Positions 35,078-43,715 of a DNA stretch of 64,000 nucleotides are shown one piece after another. The stretch spans positions 48,723-112,722 of the forward strand of contig NZ_DDOV01000031.1 of assembly GCF_002341865.1 (NCBI RefSeq). The letters are read 5' to 3'. Numbering within the stretch: the stretch's first letter is position 1; every line of letters begins with the position of its first letter. Origin of the DNA: Clostridium sp. UBA2485 (GTDB lineage: Bacteria > Bacillota > Clostridia > Clostridiales > Clostridiaceae). Made by a program: the position numbers and the translations under genes. Under the pieces are notes generated by a model. It ran no database searches and was not told where the DNA came from. It saw only the letters and a program-made list of their open reading frames with translations.

Positions 35078-36346
35078 CTATTCATCCCACAAAACTTTAG
35101 TTAAATAAGGTTTTATATGTTTACACTTTTCTTCGTAAAGCTTATTGTTATTATAATAAGAATTATTATAGCCTAAACAGCTATCCATGCAAAAATATCT
35201 TACATTACAATTTTTACATTTAGGTATATCATCAACCATACTTCTCATAATTTTATTATTAATAAAGTTTATATATTCTTTAGAATTAAATATTTCATTC
35301 AATTCATCTCTTACAATATTTCCAAAACTATATTCTTTACCATCTAAAAGAAGACATGGATGCAATTCACCTGATTCATCAATAGAAAATTTACCAGTTC
35401 CTGCCCTGCATATTATATGGCAATCTAGACTTTCTCTAATTTCTTCTAAATCACTAGAGCTATCTAATTTTAAATTTGAATAATTATTGATTCCAATATT
35501 ATCATAATTATCAAAGCCTCTACCGATAGGTGAAAATTTTCTAAGTCCTCCATTAACGTCAAGCTTTTCGCATAAGAAATTAAAGTCATCTTCATGATTT
35601 GAATTTTGATTTGTCACTGTCATAGAAATACTTAAACTTTCTTTATTAAAGCTAACTTCTTTAAGATTATCTATAGCTTGTATAATTTTATCATAAACAC
35701 CCTTTCCTCTTACAAATTCAGTAGATATTTTATCATATCCATCCATGCTAATGGAAACTGCACTTACACATTGTTTTAATAAGGAAGCCATTTCTTTATC
35801 AATTAATGTTCCGTTTGTTATCAAATTTACTTCGCCTTTAAAGTTATTTCTGATATATGGAAGTAAAGTTTTTATATCTTGTCTTATTAAAGGTTCTCCA
35901 CCACTTATAAGCAGAGTGTCTATATCTAATTTGAAAATCTTATCTAAAACTGCTTTAATTTCTTCAGTAGCTAAAGTATCCACTTTGCTTATATCAGAAG
36001 AAGCGGAACAATGTAGGCATTTAAGATTACATTTATTAGTTATTTTAAATTCAACTTCTTTTATATTAATTTCTTCTTTTTCATTAGAAATCACAAGGAT
36101 TCCCTCATCAAATAAAACTTCAAATGCCTCTATTAGCTGCTGCTTTTCAGTTATGTTATTTAAACTATCTATATATGTTGATGGTGCTATCCGGTTATCT
36201 ACACAATATTTTATTTTATTTAATATAGGATTATCAATACCTAACCATGCACCAGAACGACCGTTTATTATTATGATTTCATCTTTGTTTTCCATAAATC
36301 GTATATATTTTGAAAAAATAATATTCTTATCATTTAAAGTTCCCAT
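35078..36346 (-). CDS. Radical SAM/SPASM peptide maturase-like enzyme
   Basis: 422 residues. Residues ~20-90 form a small N-terminal domain (INGRSGAWLGIDN...) of the kind found in RiPP maturases, perhaps peptide-recognition. The radical SAM cluster motif is C106-x3-C110-x2-C113 (CNLKCLHC), with ISGGEPLI after it. The C-terminus is cysteine-rich (CKNCNVRYFCMDSC, then EKCKHI), a SPASM domain binding auxiliary [4Fe-4S] clusters. The start follows AGAGGG. A 26-codon ORF with its own RBS lies just upstream, separated by a hairpin, so the enzyme probably modifies that peptide. No transporter or protease is adjacent. Confidence 0.88.
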   Translation of the reverse strand: MGTLNDKNIIFSKYIRFMENKDEIIIINGRSGAWLGIDNPILNKIKYCVDNRIAPSTYIDSLNNITEKQQLIEAFEVLFDEGILVISNEKEEINIKEVEFKITNKCNLKCLHCSASSDISKVDTLATEEIKAVLDKIFKLDIDTLLISGGEPLIRQDIKTLLPYIRNNFKGEVNLITNGTLIDKEMASLLKQCVSAVSISMDGYDKISTEFVRGKGVYDKIIQAIDNLKEVSFNKESLSISMTVTNQNSNHEDDFNFLCEKLDVNGGLRKFSPIGRGFDNYDNIGINNYSNLKLDSSSDLEEIRESLDCHIICRAGTGKFSIDESGELHPCLLLDGKEYSFGNIVRDELNEIFNSKEYINFINNKIMRSMVDDIPKCKNCNVRYFCMDSCLGYNNSYYNNNKLYEEKCKHIKPYLTKVLWDE

Positions 36347-36375
36347 ATAGTACCCTCTTTTAACACTATTTTATA

Positions 36376-36415
36376 AAGAGAAAACACCAAAGCATAATGT
36401 TACTATGGTGTTTTC
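36376..36415 (-). terminator. Intercistronic hairpin between the small peptide and radical SAM genes
   Basis: On the minus strand GAAAACACCA pairs with TGGTGTTTTC around a 16-base loop, followed by TCTTTAT. The weak T tract suggests partial termination or mRNA protection, giving more peptide than enzyme. Confidence 0.6.
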
Positions 36416-36455
36416 AGATTTAAAAACTAAATATTTTATAATTTTAATATATGCT

Positions 36456-36536
36456 TTACCAACATCTGTGAGACAACCAAATTTCTGGATCAATTAATTG
36501 AACTTTCTTTTTTTTGTTTTTTCCATAAACTTTCAT
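36456..36536 (-). CDS. 26-residue peptide, candidate RiPP precursor
   Basis: A short ORF read by hand. ATG at 36536 is preceded by GAAGGGGGATATATA, an excellent ribosome site. The peptide starts MKVYGKNKKKK and ends VQLIDPEIWLSHRCW before TAA. A basic N-terminal half and a C-terminal half with Trp20, His23, Cys25 and Trp26 fit a leader/core layout. A consensus promoter lies about 80 bases upstream and a hairpin separates it from the radical SAM gene. It is too short for standard gene callers. I know no family it belongs to; homology searching is needed to prove it is conserved. Confidence 0.6.
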   Translation of the reverse strand: MKVYGKNKKKKVQLIDPEIWLSHRCW

Positions 36537-36617
36537 TATATATCCCCCTTCCCATAATTAAATAACTATATAAATTATATTCACTTAAATATAATCTAAG
36601 AATAGTATTTTATACAG

Positions 36618-36646
36618 ATAATACCATAAATTTCTATAAAATACAA
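36618..36646 (-). promoter_or_regulatory. Promoter of the peptide/radical SAM unit
   Basis: On the minus strand TTGTAT (36646-36641), a 17-base spacer and TATTAT (36623-36618). It predicts a leader of about 75 bases before the peptide start codon. Confidence 0.6.
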
Positions 36647-36981
36647 TTATTTATATTTGTTAAATTAGTTAAATATTTTTAAAAAAGAAATTAATAAAAA
36701 TCATAAAATATACTGAAATGATTTTTGTTTAAATTTCTCTATAAATTGTGATTTTAAACTCTTCTTTCTAAAATCAACTAGTTATGTATTGTAATTTATT
36801 AAACAGAATATAAGATTGACAATCTAAACAAATAATACCATGAATTTAACTTGAAGCAGTTATTCTTAAAAAATATTTCATTTTAATTTAATATTTTCAA
36901 TTTAGACATTTTAAAATCAATTAATTATTTAATCTTTATACAAAATGAGGAACTTTATTTTAAGGTGATAACTTTAATTCC

Positions 36982-37040
36982 AAGGCTATATAGTGGCTAC
37001 AAAGATAATTTTTGTAGTCATTATATAGCTTTTTCTTTTT
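36982..37040 (+). terminator. Long orphan hairpin with T tract
   Basis: AAGGCTATATAGTGGCTACAAA pairs with TTTGTAGTCATTATATAGCTTT over about 20 positions, using three G-U pairs that exist only in plus-strand RNA, followed by TTTTCTTTTT. No plus-strand gene lies upstream within 2 kb; the minus-strand peptide promoter is about 340 bases away. It may end a small RNA beginning somewhere in 36700-36980. The rest of 36647-37211 shows no gene. Confidence 0.65.
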
Positions 37041-37211
37041 ACAAGATATTTTATCATTATTGCTTAGACACAAGGGAAAATATATTTTAATATTGAACTG
37101 AAATAATAATTAATTAAATAATTATAAATATATGTAATGAAATGAAAGTTTTTCCGTATTAACATATGAAATTAGGTACCTAAAGGAAATAAGGAAGGGA
37201 GGTTTAAAAAG

Positions 37212-37769
37212 ATGAAGCAACTCGAGTTGGATAATATTTTATATAAAGAAGAAATTAATGAAAATTTGTATGAAGAAGAATTTGCTCATATTTTTAAGCT
37301 TTATTATAAGAGAATTTATAACTATATATATTATCGAGTTAATAGTGAGTATGTAACAGAAGACCTAACAAGCCAAGCTTTCGAAAAAATAATGATTAAC
37401 ATAGATATGTATTCTGAAAGTAAATCACCCTTTGAAGTATGGGCTTTTGCCATAGCTAGAAATATAGTAAATGATTATTTTAGAAGTTTAAAAAAACATA
37501 AAGTATTTTCTCTAGATAGTATTAAAGATTTAGTAGCAAAAGAAAAGACACCTGAAGATATGGTTCTTACAGCAGAGGCTAATAATAAACTTTCAAAGGC
37601 TCTAAATACTTTAAATACAAGGGAAAGAAATATTGTGGCACTTAAGTTTGGTGCCAATTTAAAAAATAAAGAAATAGCAGAAATAGTAGAAATTACAGAA
37701 AGTAATGTTGGGGTAATACTTTATAGAACCATGAAGAAGTTGAAAAAGAAGTTGGAAAGGGAGGAGTAA
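37212..37769 (+). CDS. ECF-type RNA polymerase sigma factor
   Basis: 185 residues after GGGAGG. Region 2: YVTEDLTSQAFEKIMINID and FEVWAFAIARNIVNDYFR. Region 4: LNTRERNIVALKFGANLKNK and an HTH (IVEITESNVGVILYRTMKK). The next gene starts two bases after its stop and encodes a membrane protein, the usual sigma/anti-sigma arrangement. It shares no close resemblance with the sigma factor at 19156 beyond family motifs. Confidence 0.9.
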   Translation: MKQLELDNILYKEEINENLYEEEFAHIFKLYYKRIYNYIYYRVNSEYVTEDLTSQAFEKIMINIDMYSESKSPFEVWAFAIARNIVNDYFRSLKKHKVFSLDSIKDLVAKEKTPEDMVLTAEANNKLSKALNTLNTRERNIVALKFGANLKNKEIAEIVEITESNVGVILYRTMKKLKKKLEREE

Positions 37770-37771
37770 AT

Positions 37772-38734
37772 ATGAGCAAAAAGAGTATTGAAGATAAATT
37801 TTCTGCAGAAATAGATGCCTATTTTAATGGTATAGAAAAGAAGAGTAAATCAGATTATGAAGAATACAATGAATTTTTAGAATTAGGTAAGATTTTAGCA
37901 GATAAAGATTTCAGTGAAGAGAGCAATAAAGAAGCGGTGTTTAAGAAGACACTTGAAAATATAAATCAGTATAAAGGAGAAAATATTATTATGAAATCAA
38001 AAAGAAATAAGTTATATAAAAGATTAGCAGGGGTAGGAATTGCATGTATTGTAACTATTACGTTATCACAAACATCCTTTGCACAAAATTTTGTAGAAAA
38101 AATAATAAAATCCATATCTTTAGAACATGTTACAGTTGTAGAATACGAAAAAGATTCTGAAGCTGAAATAGAATCAATGCCTGTTCCAGAGAAGTTAAAA
38201 GGAAAATTGTTTGATAAGGATGGAAATTTGATAGAAATATTCACAAAAGAAATAAAAAAATTTTATACAGCTGATGGTGAAGAAATAGATAATTTTGATA
38301 TGGAAACTGGTGAAATAATAACTGTATCACAAGCAAAAGAAAAAGTATTAGAAGTTAAAGATGCTAATGAATTAAATAAATACACTTGTTTTAATGTTAT
38401 TCTTCCTAGTTATTTACCAGAAGGATATAAATTTGATAGAGCAGAGTTTTTTAAAGGTAAGACAGGAATTGTAAAAGATAGCAAATATATTTACTTAAAG
38501 TTTATTAATGAAGAAACAGGAAAAAATATATATATGCAGCAAAGATTTGCTTGTGAAGAAACTGGATTTTCATCTAATGGTAGTAATATAGAAAAAATAA
38601 AAATTAATGAGACAGATGCCATATTATCTGATGGTAAAGAAATCGATTGGGAATATAATGATGTTATATATTCTCTTACTGGTAAAAAAATTGGAAAGAA
38701 TGAATTAATAAAGATTGCGGAATCTATTAAATAA
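37772..38734 (+). CDS. Membrane-anchored anti-sigma factor-like protein (DUF4367-like C-terminus)
   Basis: 320 residues: an acidic cytoplasmic N-terminus of about 85 residues, one transmembrane helix (about 91-106, LAGVGIACIVTITLSQ), then an outer domain. The last ~130 residues (FNVILPSYLPEGYKFDRAEF ... IYLKF ... QQRFA) resemble the DUF4367 domain often attached to anti-sigma factors. It starts after AAAGGGAGGAG, two bases after the sigma gene. The start and topology fit retention of the sigma factor at the membrane. Confidence 0.78.
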   Translation: MSKKSIEDKFSAEIDAYFNGIEKKSKSDYEEYNEFLELGKILADKDFSEESNKEAVFKKTLENINQYKGENIIMKSKRNKLYKRLAGVGIACIVTITLSQTSFAQNFVEKIIKSISLEHVTVVEYEKDSEAEIESMPVPEKLKGKLFDKDGNLIEIFTKEIKKFYTADGEEIDNFDMETGEIITVSQAKEKVLEVKDANELNKYTCFNVILPSYLPEGYKFDRAEFFKGKTGIVKDSKYIYLKFINEETGKNIYMQQRFACEETGFSSNGSNIEKIKINETDAILSDGKEIDWEYNDVIYSLTGKKIGKNELIKIAESIK

Positions 38735-38766
38735 CTATTCTTAAAATTTAATAATTGCATTTCAAA

Positions 38767-38808
38767 AATAATAGGTTGTTACCGAGTGCTAACAACCTAT
38801 TATTTGCG
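38767..38808 (+). terminator. Terminator of the second sigma/anti-sigma pair
   Basis: Perfect 15-base stem AATAATAGGTTGTTA/TAACAACCTATTATT with loop CCGAGTGC. The T tract is short (TATTTG), so termination may be incomplete. Confidence 0.75.
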
Positions 38809-38958
38809 TTGAACGGAACAGATTAAAATTAAAGGTATGTGATATAAAAATATTAAATGCTAAAATGGTATTAGAAAATATTAGTTATTAATCCATTATG
38901 GGGAAGTAAATGTAGCATTACGAAGAATGTAAAATATAGATTAACGAGGGGGATTTTC

Positions 38959-39678
38959 ATGTATAAGATATTTATTGTTGAGGACAATTTAAGACTTAAG
39001 ACTTTGATTAAAGATGAATTAATTAAATATGATTATGAAGTAGCTGAAAGTGACGACTTTAAAAACATTATAGAATATATAGAAAGAGAGAAACCAGATT
39101 TAATTCTTTTGGATATAAATTTACCATATTATGATGGATTTTATCTGTGTAGAATTTTAAGGAGAAAAAGCAATGTGCCAATAATTATAATATCTTCAAG
39201 GGATACAGCCATGGATCAAGTTATGGGGCTTGAATTAGGGGCAGATGATTATATTACGAAACCTTTTATTATGGATGTTCTCATTGCAAAGATAAAATCA
39301 TTAATTAGAAGAATTGAAAATGAACACTATAATAAAGAAATTGTAAAAGAAAATAATATACCTAATTTATATTTGGATGAAGATAATTTGATATTATGTT
39401 TTAATGAGAAGTGTATTGAGCTTACAAAAAATGAGTTTAAAATAGTGAAAATTCTTCTTGATAACAATAGGGTAGTGAGAAGAGAGGAATTGTTATCTGA
39501 ACTTTGGGAAGATAGTGTTTTTGTAGATGATAATACTTTAACTGTTAATGTTACAAGGGTTAAAAATAGACTAAAAGAACTAGGACTTAATGATGTTATA
39601 AAGACCAAAAGGGGAGTTGGATACAAATTTGATATAGATAAAATTAACTGTAGTAGAAAGTGTGAAGAATTTGAATAG
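38959..39678 (+). CDS. OmpR-type response regulator (BceR-like)
   Basis: 239 residues after GAGGGGGA. Receiver domain with acidic pocket VEDN, phospho-acceptor Asp in LILLDINLPYYDG, and ADDYITKPF. The C-terminal winged helix has ELTKNEFKIVKILLDN and TLTVNVTRVKNRL. Its kinase overlaps its 3' end by 17 bases and an ABC transporter of the BceAB type follows. It probably switches on that transporter in response to a peptide antibiotic. Confidence 0.9.
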   Translation: MYKIFIVEDNLRLKTLIKDELIKYDYEVAESDDFKNIIEYIEREKPDLILLDINLPYYDGFYLCRILRRKSNVPIIIISSRDTAMDQVMGLELGADDYITKPFIMDVLIAKIKSLIRRIENEHYNKEIVKENNIPNLYLDEDNLILCFNEKCIELTKNEFKIVKILLDNNRVVRREELLSELWEDSVFVDDNTLTVNVTRVKNRLKELGLNDVIKTKRGVGYKFDIDKINCSRKCEEFE

Positions 39679-40690
39679 GAAAAGAATAAATAATTTTTTA
39701 AAGGACAAGCTACTATCTATAATAATATTGCTTTGCAATACACTTTTTATATTTTTATTTTATTATAGCACAGTGGATGAAATAGAAATTTTATATCCTA
39801 CGATTATAACAATTTTTTTGATTATAATTTATTTATTAATAGAGTGGTATAGATATTACAGGTTCAATTTTCAATTAGAAAAATTTATAGAAGATTTTAG
39901 TCATAAAGTGGTTTTGTCGACCTGTGAGCAAAAGGAGATTTATAAAGTAATTAATAAAATTCATAATAATTACATAGGACAATTAGAGGATGTTGCTATA
40001 GAAAATAATAGGAAAAGCAAATTTTTAGCTCAACTAATTCATAATTTAAAGACACCAGTAACAATAATAGATTTAATACTGCAGAAGCAAAAGGGTGGAA
40101 AATTAAAGGCAGGGGATATTAACTCTTTAAAACAGGAAAATATGGTTATATATGATGGATTACAAAATGTATTAAACTTAATTAGATTAGATGAATTCTC
40201 TAAAGACTATGTACCTACTTCTGTAGATTTAGTAGGTACTATTAATAATATAATTAAAAAGAATAAGAATTTTTTTATTTATAATAATATATTTGCAAAA
40301 ATAGAAATAGAAGAAAAAGAGATTTTTGTATTGTCAGATAAAAAGTGGAATGAATTTATTATAGAACAGATTATATCTAATGGAATAAAATATTCTACAT
40401 CTAAAGAATCACCTAAATATATTACATTAAAAATTGAGAAAGAAGAAGAATTTGTCATACTTAAAATAGTTGATGAAGGTATTGGAATACCTGATTATGA
40501 TATGGATAGGATTTTTGAGGCCTTTTTTACTGGAGAAAACGGCCGTATATATAAAAATTCTACAGGTATTGGATTGTATATGTGTGGAATTGTGGCTGAG
40601 AAGCTCAATCAGAAGATAACTATTGAATCAAAAGTTGGCGTTGGCACTGTGGTAAGTATAAGATATAGACGTAAGGTAAATGTAAGATAA
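39662..40690 (+). CDS. Intramembrane-sensing histidine kinase (BceS-like)
   Basis: 342 residues from GTG 39662. Two close transmembrane helices (about 14-32 and 39-59) with almost no outer loop are typical of BceS kinases, which sense through their ABC partner. The phospho-acceptor His is in LAQLIHNLKTPVT, with N-box NGIKYS, G1 DEGIGIP and G2 GTGIGLY-type GIGLYMCG. It overlaps the regulator gene. Confidence 0.9.
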   Translation: MKNLNRKRINNFLKDKLLSIIILLCNTLFIFLFYYSTVDEIEILYPTIITIFLIIIYLLIEWYRYYRFNFQLEKFIEDFSHKVVLSTCEQKEIYKVINKIHNNYIGQLEDVAIENNRKSKFLAQLIHNLKTPVTIIDLILQKQKGGKLKAGDINSLKQENMVIYDGLQNVLNLIRLDEFSKDYVPTSVDLVGTINNIIKKNKNFFIYNNIFAKIEIEEKEIFVLSDKKWNEFIIEQIISNGIKYSTSKESPKYITLKIEKEEEFVILKIVDEGIGIPDYDMDRIFEAFFTGENGRIYKNSTGIGLYMCGIVAEKLNQKITIESKVGVGTVVSIRYRRKVNVR

Positions 40691-40759
40691 ATTTAACCTC
40701 TTTCGATTTCTCTATATGTTTATTAGTACTAAAATTAAGTTGATGAGGGGGAGGGTACT

Positions 40760-41524
40760 ATGGTTATACTTGAAGCAAATAAAGTTAAAAAAATATATGG
40801 AGGAGATAAAAACACAAAAAAGACAGAGGTATTACAAGGGATAGATATTAAATTAAATAAAGGGGAATTTGCAGCTATTATGGGTTCTTCTGGCAGTGGA
40901 AAAACCACATTACTTAATGTGTTAAGCGGTATGAATATGCCAACATCAGGAATTGTTAATTTCTTAGGAAAAAATTTAAATACATTTTCTAGTGATGAAC
41001 TCACAAAATTCAGAAGAAAAACTATGGGATTCATTTTTCAAGATTTTAATTTAATGGATAGTTTGACTTTAAGAGAAAATATTTTACTGCCAATGGTGTT
41101 AGAAAAAAGATATATAAAAGATATGGAGGAAGTTTCTAAGAAGATTATAGAAACTATTGGACTAGAAAAAGTTATGGACAAATATCCCTATAATGTATCT
41201 GGAGGAGAGATGCAAAGAACTGCTATGGCTAGAGCATTGGTTAATAATCCAGATATTATATTTGCAGATGAACCAACAGGAAATTTAGATTCTAAGTCTT
41301 CTAATTTGGTTATGAGATGCTTTCAGGAAATCAATGAAAAAAATAACAGCACAATTCTTATGGTAACCCATGATGCATTTGCGGCAAGTTTTTGTAGAAA
41401 AGTTATTTTTATAAAAGATGGAAAGATACACTCTGAGATAGTTAAAAAGGGGAGTAAAAAAGATTTCTTTTATGAAATACTAGACTTTATGGCTGTTCTT
41501 GGAGGTGAAGCTAGTGACTTTTAA
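40760..41524 (+). CDS. ABC transporter ATP-binding protein (BceA-like)
   Basis: 254 residues after GAGGGGGAGGG. Walker A GSSGSGKTT, Q-loop FIFQDFNLMD, signature VSGGEMQR, Walker B IIFADEPTGNLD and H-loop THD mark the MacB/BceA class. Its last 11 bases overlap the permease start. It powers the peptide-antibiotic sensing and resistance transporter. Confidence 0.92.
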   Translation: MVILEANKVKKIYGGDKNTKKTEVLQGIDIKLNKGEFAAIMGSSGSGKTTLLNVLSGMNMPTSGIVNFLGKNLNTFSSDELTKFRRKTMGFIFQDFNLMDSLTLRENILLPMVLEKRYIKDMEEVSKKIIETIGLEKVMDKYPYNVSGGEMQRTAMARALVNNPDIIFADEPTGNLDSKSSNLVMRCFQEINEKNNSTILMVTHDAFAASFCRKVIFIKDGKIHSEIVKKGSKKDFFYEILDFMAVLGGEASDF

Positions 41525-43547
41525 GGACGTAGTATATAAAAATTTTAGGTATAACATAAAAAAATATTTATCCTTATTTTTATGTAACAGTTTTACTATA
41601 ATGGTTTTGTTTATGATGTTAGATTTAAATTATAATGAGGAATTTATACAATATATTAAAAATGACATATCTATGACGTCGGTGGTATGGTTAGCAATAC
41701 TAGTGGTATCACTGTTTGCAGTATTTTTTATCATATATGCTCAAACATATTTTATAAAATCTAGAAGCAAGGAATTTGGTCTTTTCATTACAGTTGGCAT
41801 GAGCAAATGGGAATTAAGTAAATTAGTATTAATTGAAAATATACTTATTGCTGTATTATCTTTAATAATGGGATTAATTTCAGGGAGTATTTTCACTAGG
41901 CTTTTCTTTTTAGTAACAGTTAAGGTTTCTAAATTTGATAAGATAAGTCACCACTTTAATATTAAAAGTTATGTAAATACTTCAATACTATTTTTATTAA
42001 TATTTGCAGTGGTTTTACTTATTTTAATAATTTTTATGAACAGATTAGAACCAACGGAAATTATAAAAGAAGGCCGTAAAGGTGACAAGATTGTAAAATA
42101 TACTCCAGTGATACTTTTGTTAGGAATTATTTTTGTAATTACAGCTATTTTAATTGTATTTTACACAATGGCCAATTCAGATCAGAACATAATCCCATAC
42201 TTGCCATTATCTATAATTTGCGCCTTAATAGGATTATATTTTATTATAGGTCAGGTTGGAAGTGGAGTATTACATTTCTTAAAGAAGAATAAGAAAATAT
42301 ATCATAATCATTTATTATTTAATAATGAAATGCATCATAAATTTAATAGAAATAAAGGAATTGTATTTTCATGCAGCATTTTAATTGGAGTTACTATATT
42401 TGGATTGGGTATTTTTTATGCAATTGACAAAATATCCGTATGGTCAGTAGATGAAATGTACCCATATAATATAAGTTATAGTGAGGTTTTAGGAATAAAT
42501 AATGTATCTACAGAAAAAATTAATAATATTATTAATGAAAGTAAAACTCCAATAGTTGATAATATGAAATTACCATTTTTATTGTATAACACTGAATCAC
42601 TGATTACTGAAGAAAAAGATTTATCTGGTGGATATAATAATGTAGCTTTAGTATCACAAAAAGAGCTTAATAAATGTATTTTTAATAATGTAGTTAAAGA
42701 TTTTAATAAAGACTCTTCTTTAAAAAATATTCAATTGAAGAAGGGTGAAGTAATTATAGCTAATTTAAGCTACAATAGAGAATTACAAGATTGTAGTGTG
42801 GATACAACTATTTCATTAGAAAATGATAAAAATACTTTAAAATTTAAAATTAAAGATATTATAGTTGATAATGTGTACTATCTTAAGTTTCCAATATCCA
42901 ATTATATAATTATTTTAAATGATGAAGATTACAATGAGATAAAAAATACTATAGATAAAAAATATATTGGTGAATTTAACATGCTAGGATTTAAAGAATG
43001 GAGAAGAACTGGTGACACAGTGGAAAAGATTAAAGCAGAGCTTCAAAATCAAAATTCTAAGCTGCCTGAAAGATTAAAAGAAGAATACTTTAAATATAAT
43101 GAGCATTTTTCTCTGTTTTCAAATATTGAAATATACAGAAATAGAGTTGAAGGTGGGAATTTTTCTAATTTCTTAGCAGTATTTATTAGTTTTCTATTTT
43201 TCATTGCATCATCTGTAATAATTTATTTTAAATTGTATACAGAGATGGAAGAAGAAAAGGTAAAATATAATAAATTGTATAGGATTGGGATGAGAGAAGA
43301 AGAGTTTAAAAATATAATTTATAACCAACTTAAAGTAATATTTTTTTCACCATTAATTTTTGGGGGAATTATAGCTTATCTATATTTGTTTACATCATTT
43401 AAAATAATGAATATTCCTATAGAACTATATGTTAACTGTAGCTATATATTTATAGCATATTTATTATTTCAGATAATATATTATTTTATAGTAAGCAGAA
43501 AATATGTAAATAATATTATTGATAATTTAAGTGGAGCTTATAAATAA
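41514..43547 (+). CDS. FtsX-type ABC permease (BceB-like)
   Basis: 677 residues from GTG 41514, chosen because GGAGGTG stands seven bases before it and the protein then begins TFKDVVYKNFRYNIKKYLSL as BceB proteins do; an in-frame TTG at 41499 precedes that site. About ten transmembrane helices are visible. A large outer domain of roughly 200 residues (about 310-515) between helices seven and eight is the BceB signature. With the upstream ATPase and two-component system this is a complete detoxification module. Confidence 0.88.
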   Translation: MTFKDVVYKNFRYNIKKYLSLFLCNSFTIMVLFMMLDLNYNEEFIQYIKNDISMTSVVWLAILVVSLFAVFFIIYAQTYFIKSRSKEFGLFITVGMSKWELSKLVLIENILIAVLSLIMGLISGSIFTRLFFLVTVKVSKFDKISHHFNIKSYVNTSILFLLIFAVVLLILIIFMNRLEPTEIIKEGRKGDKIVKYTPVILLLGIIFVITAILIVFYTMANSDQNIIPYLPLSIICALIGLYFIIGQVGSGVLHFLKKNKKIYHNHLLFNNEMHHKFNRNKGIVFSCSILIGVTIFGLGIFYAIDKISVWSVDEMYPYNISYSEVLGINNVSTEKINNIINESKTPIVDNMKLPFLLYNTESLITEEKDLSGGYNNVALVSQKELNKCIFNNVVKDFNKDSSLKNIQLKKGEVIIANLSYNRELQDCSVDTTISLENDKNTLKFKIKDIIVDNVYYLKFPISNYIIILNDEDYNEIKNTIDKKYIGEFNMLGFKEWRRTGDTVEKIKAELQNQNSKLPERLKEEYFKYNEHFSLFSNIEIYRNRVEGGNFSNFLAVFISFLFFIASSVIIYFKLYTEMEEEKVKYNKLYRIGMREEEFKNIIYNQLKVIFFSPLIFGGIIAYLYLFTSFKIMNIPIELYVNCSYIFIAYLLFQIIYYFIVSRKYVNNIIDNLSGAYK

Positions 43548-43620
43548 AAGCTAAGTAATTCTGAGCTTTGTTTATATATTATGGTAAAACATATAAAAAT
43601 TAACTTATAAATCTAATCTA

Positions 43621-43658
43621 TTATTATGTTTGAATTTTTGAAAATTCAAACATAATAA
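43621..43658. terminator. Long palindrome between convergent genes
   Basis: TTATTATGTTTGAATTTT and AAAATTCAAACATAATAA are perfect inverted repeats with a two-base centre. It lies between the BceB-like gene and the convergent alcohol dehydrogenase gene. It lacks a long T tract, so termination in either direction would be weak. Confidence 0.6.
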
Positions 43659-43715
43659 TAGAGAAAGATACTTTATGTTCTATTAATTTTAAAATTTATT
43701 ATTTATAAAAGAAGA

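Noticed and set aside
35745..36350. 201-codon plus-strand ORF across the radical SAM gene
   Set aside because: It is antisense to well-conserved radical SAM motifs and lacks translation signals.
36380..36415. Hairpin after the 26-residue peptide as a riboswitch
   Set aside because: It is a simple stem-loop with no conserved core; an intercistronic attenuator is enough to explain it.
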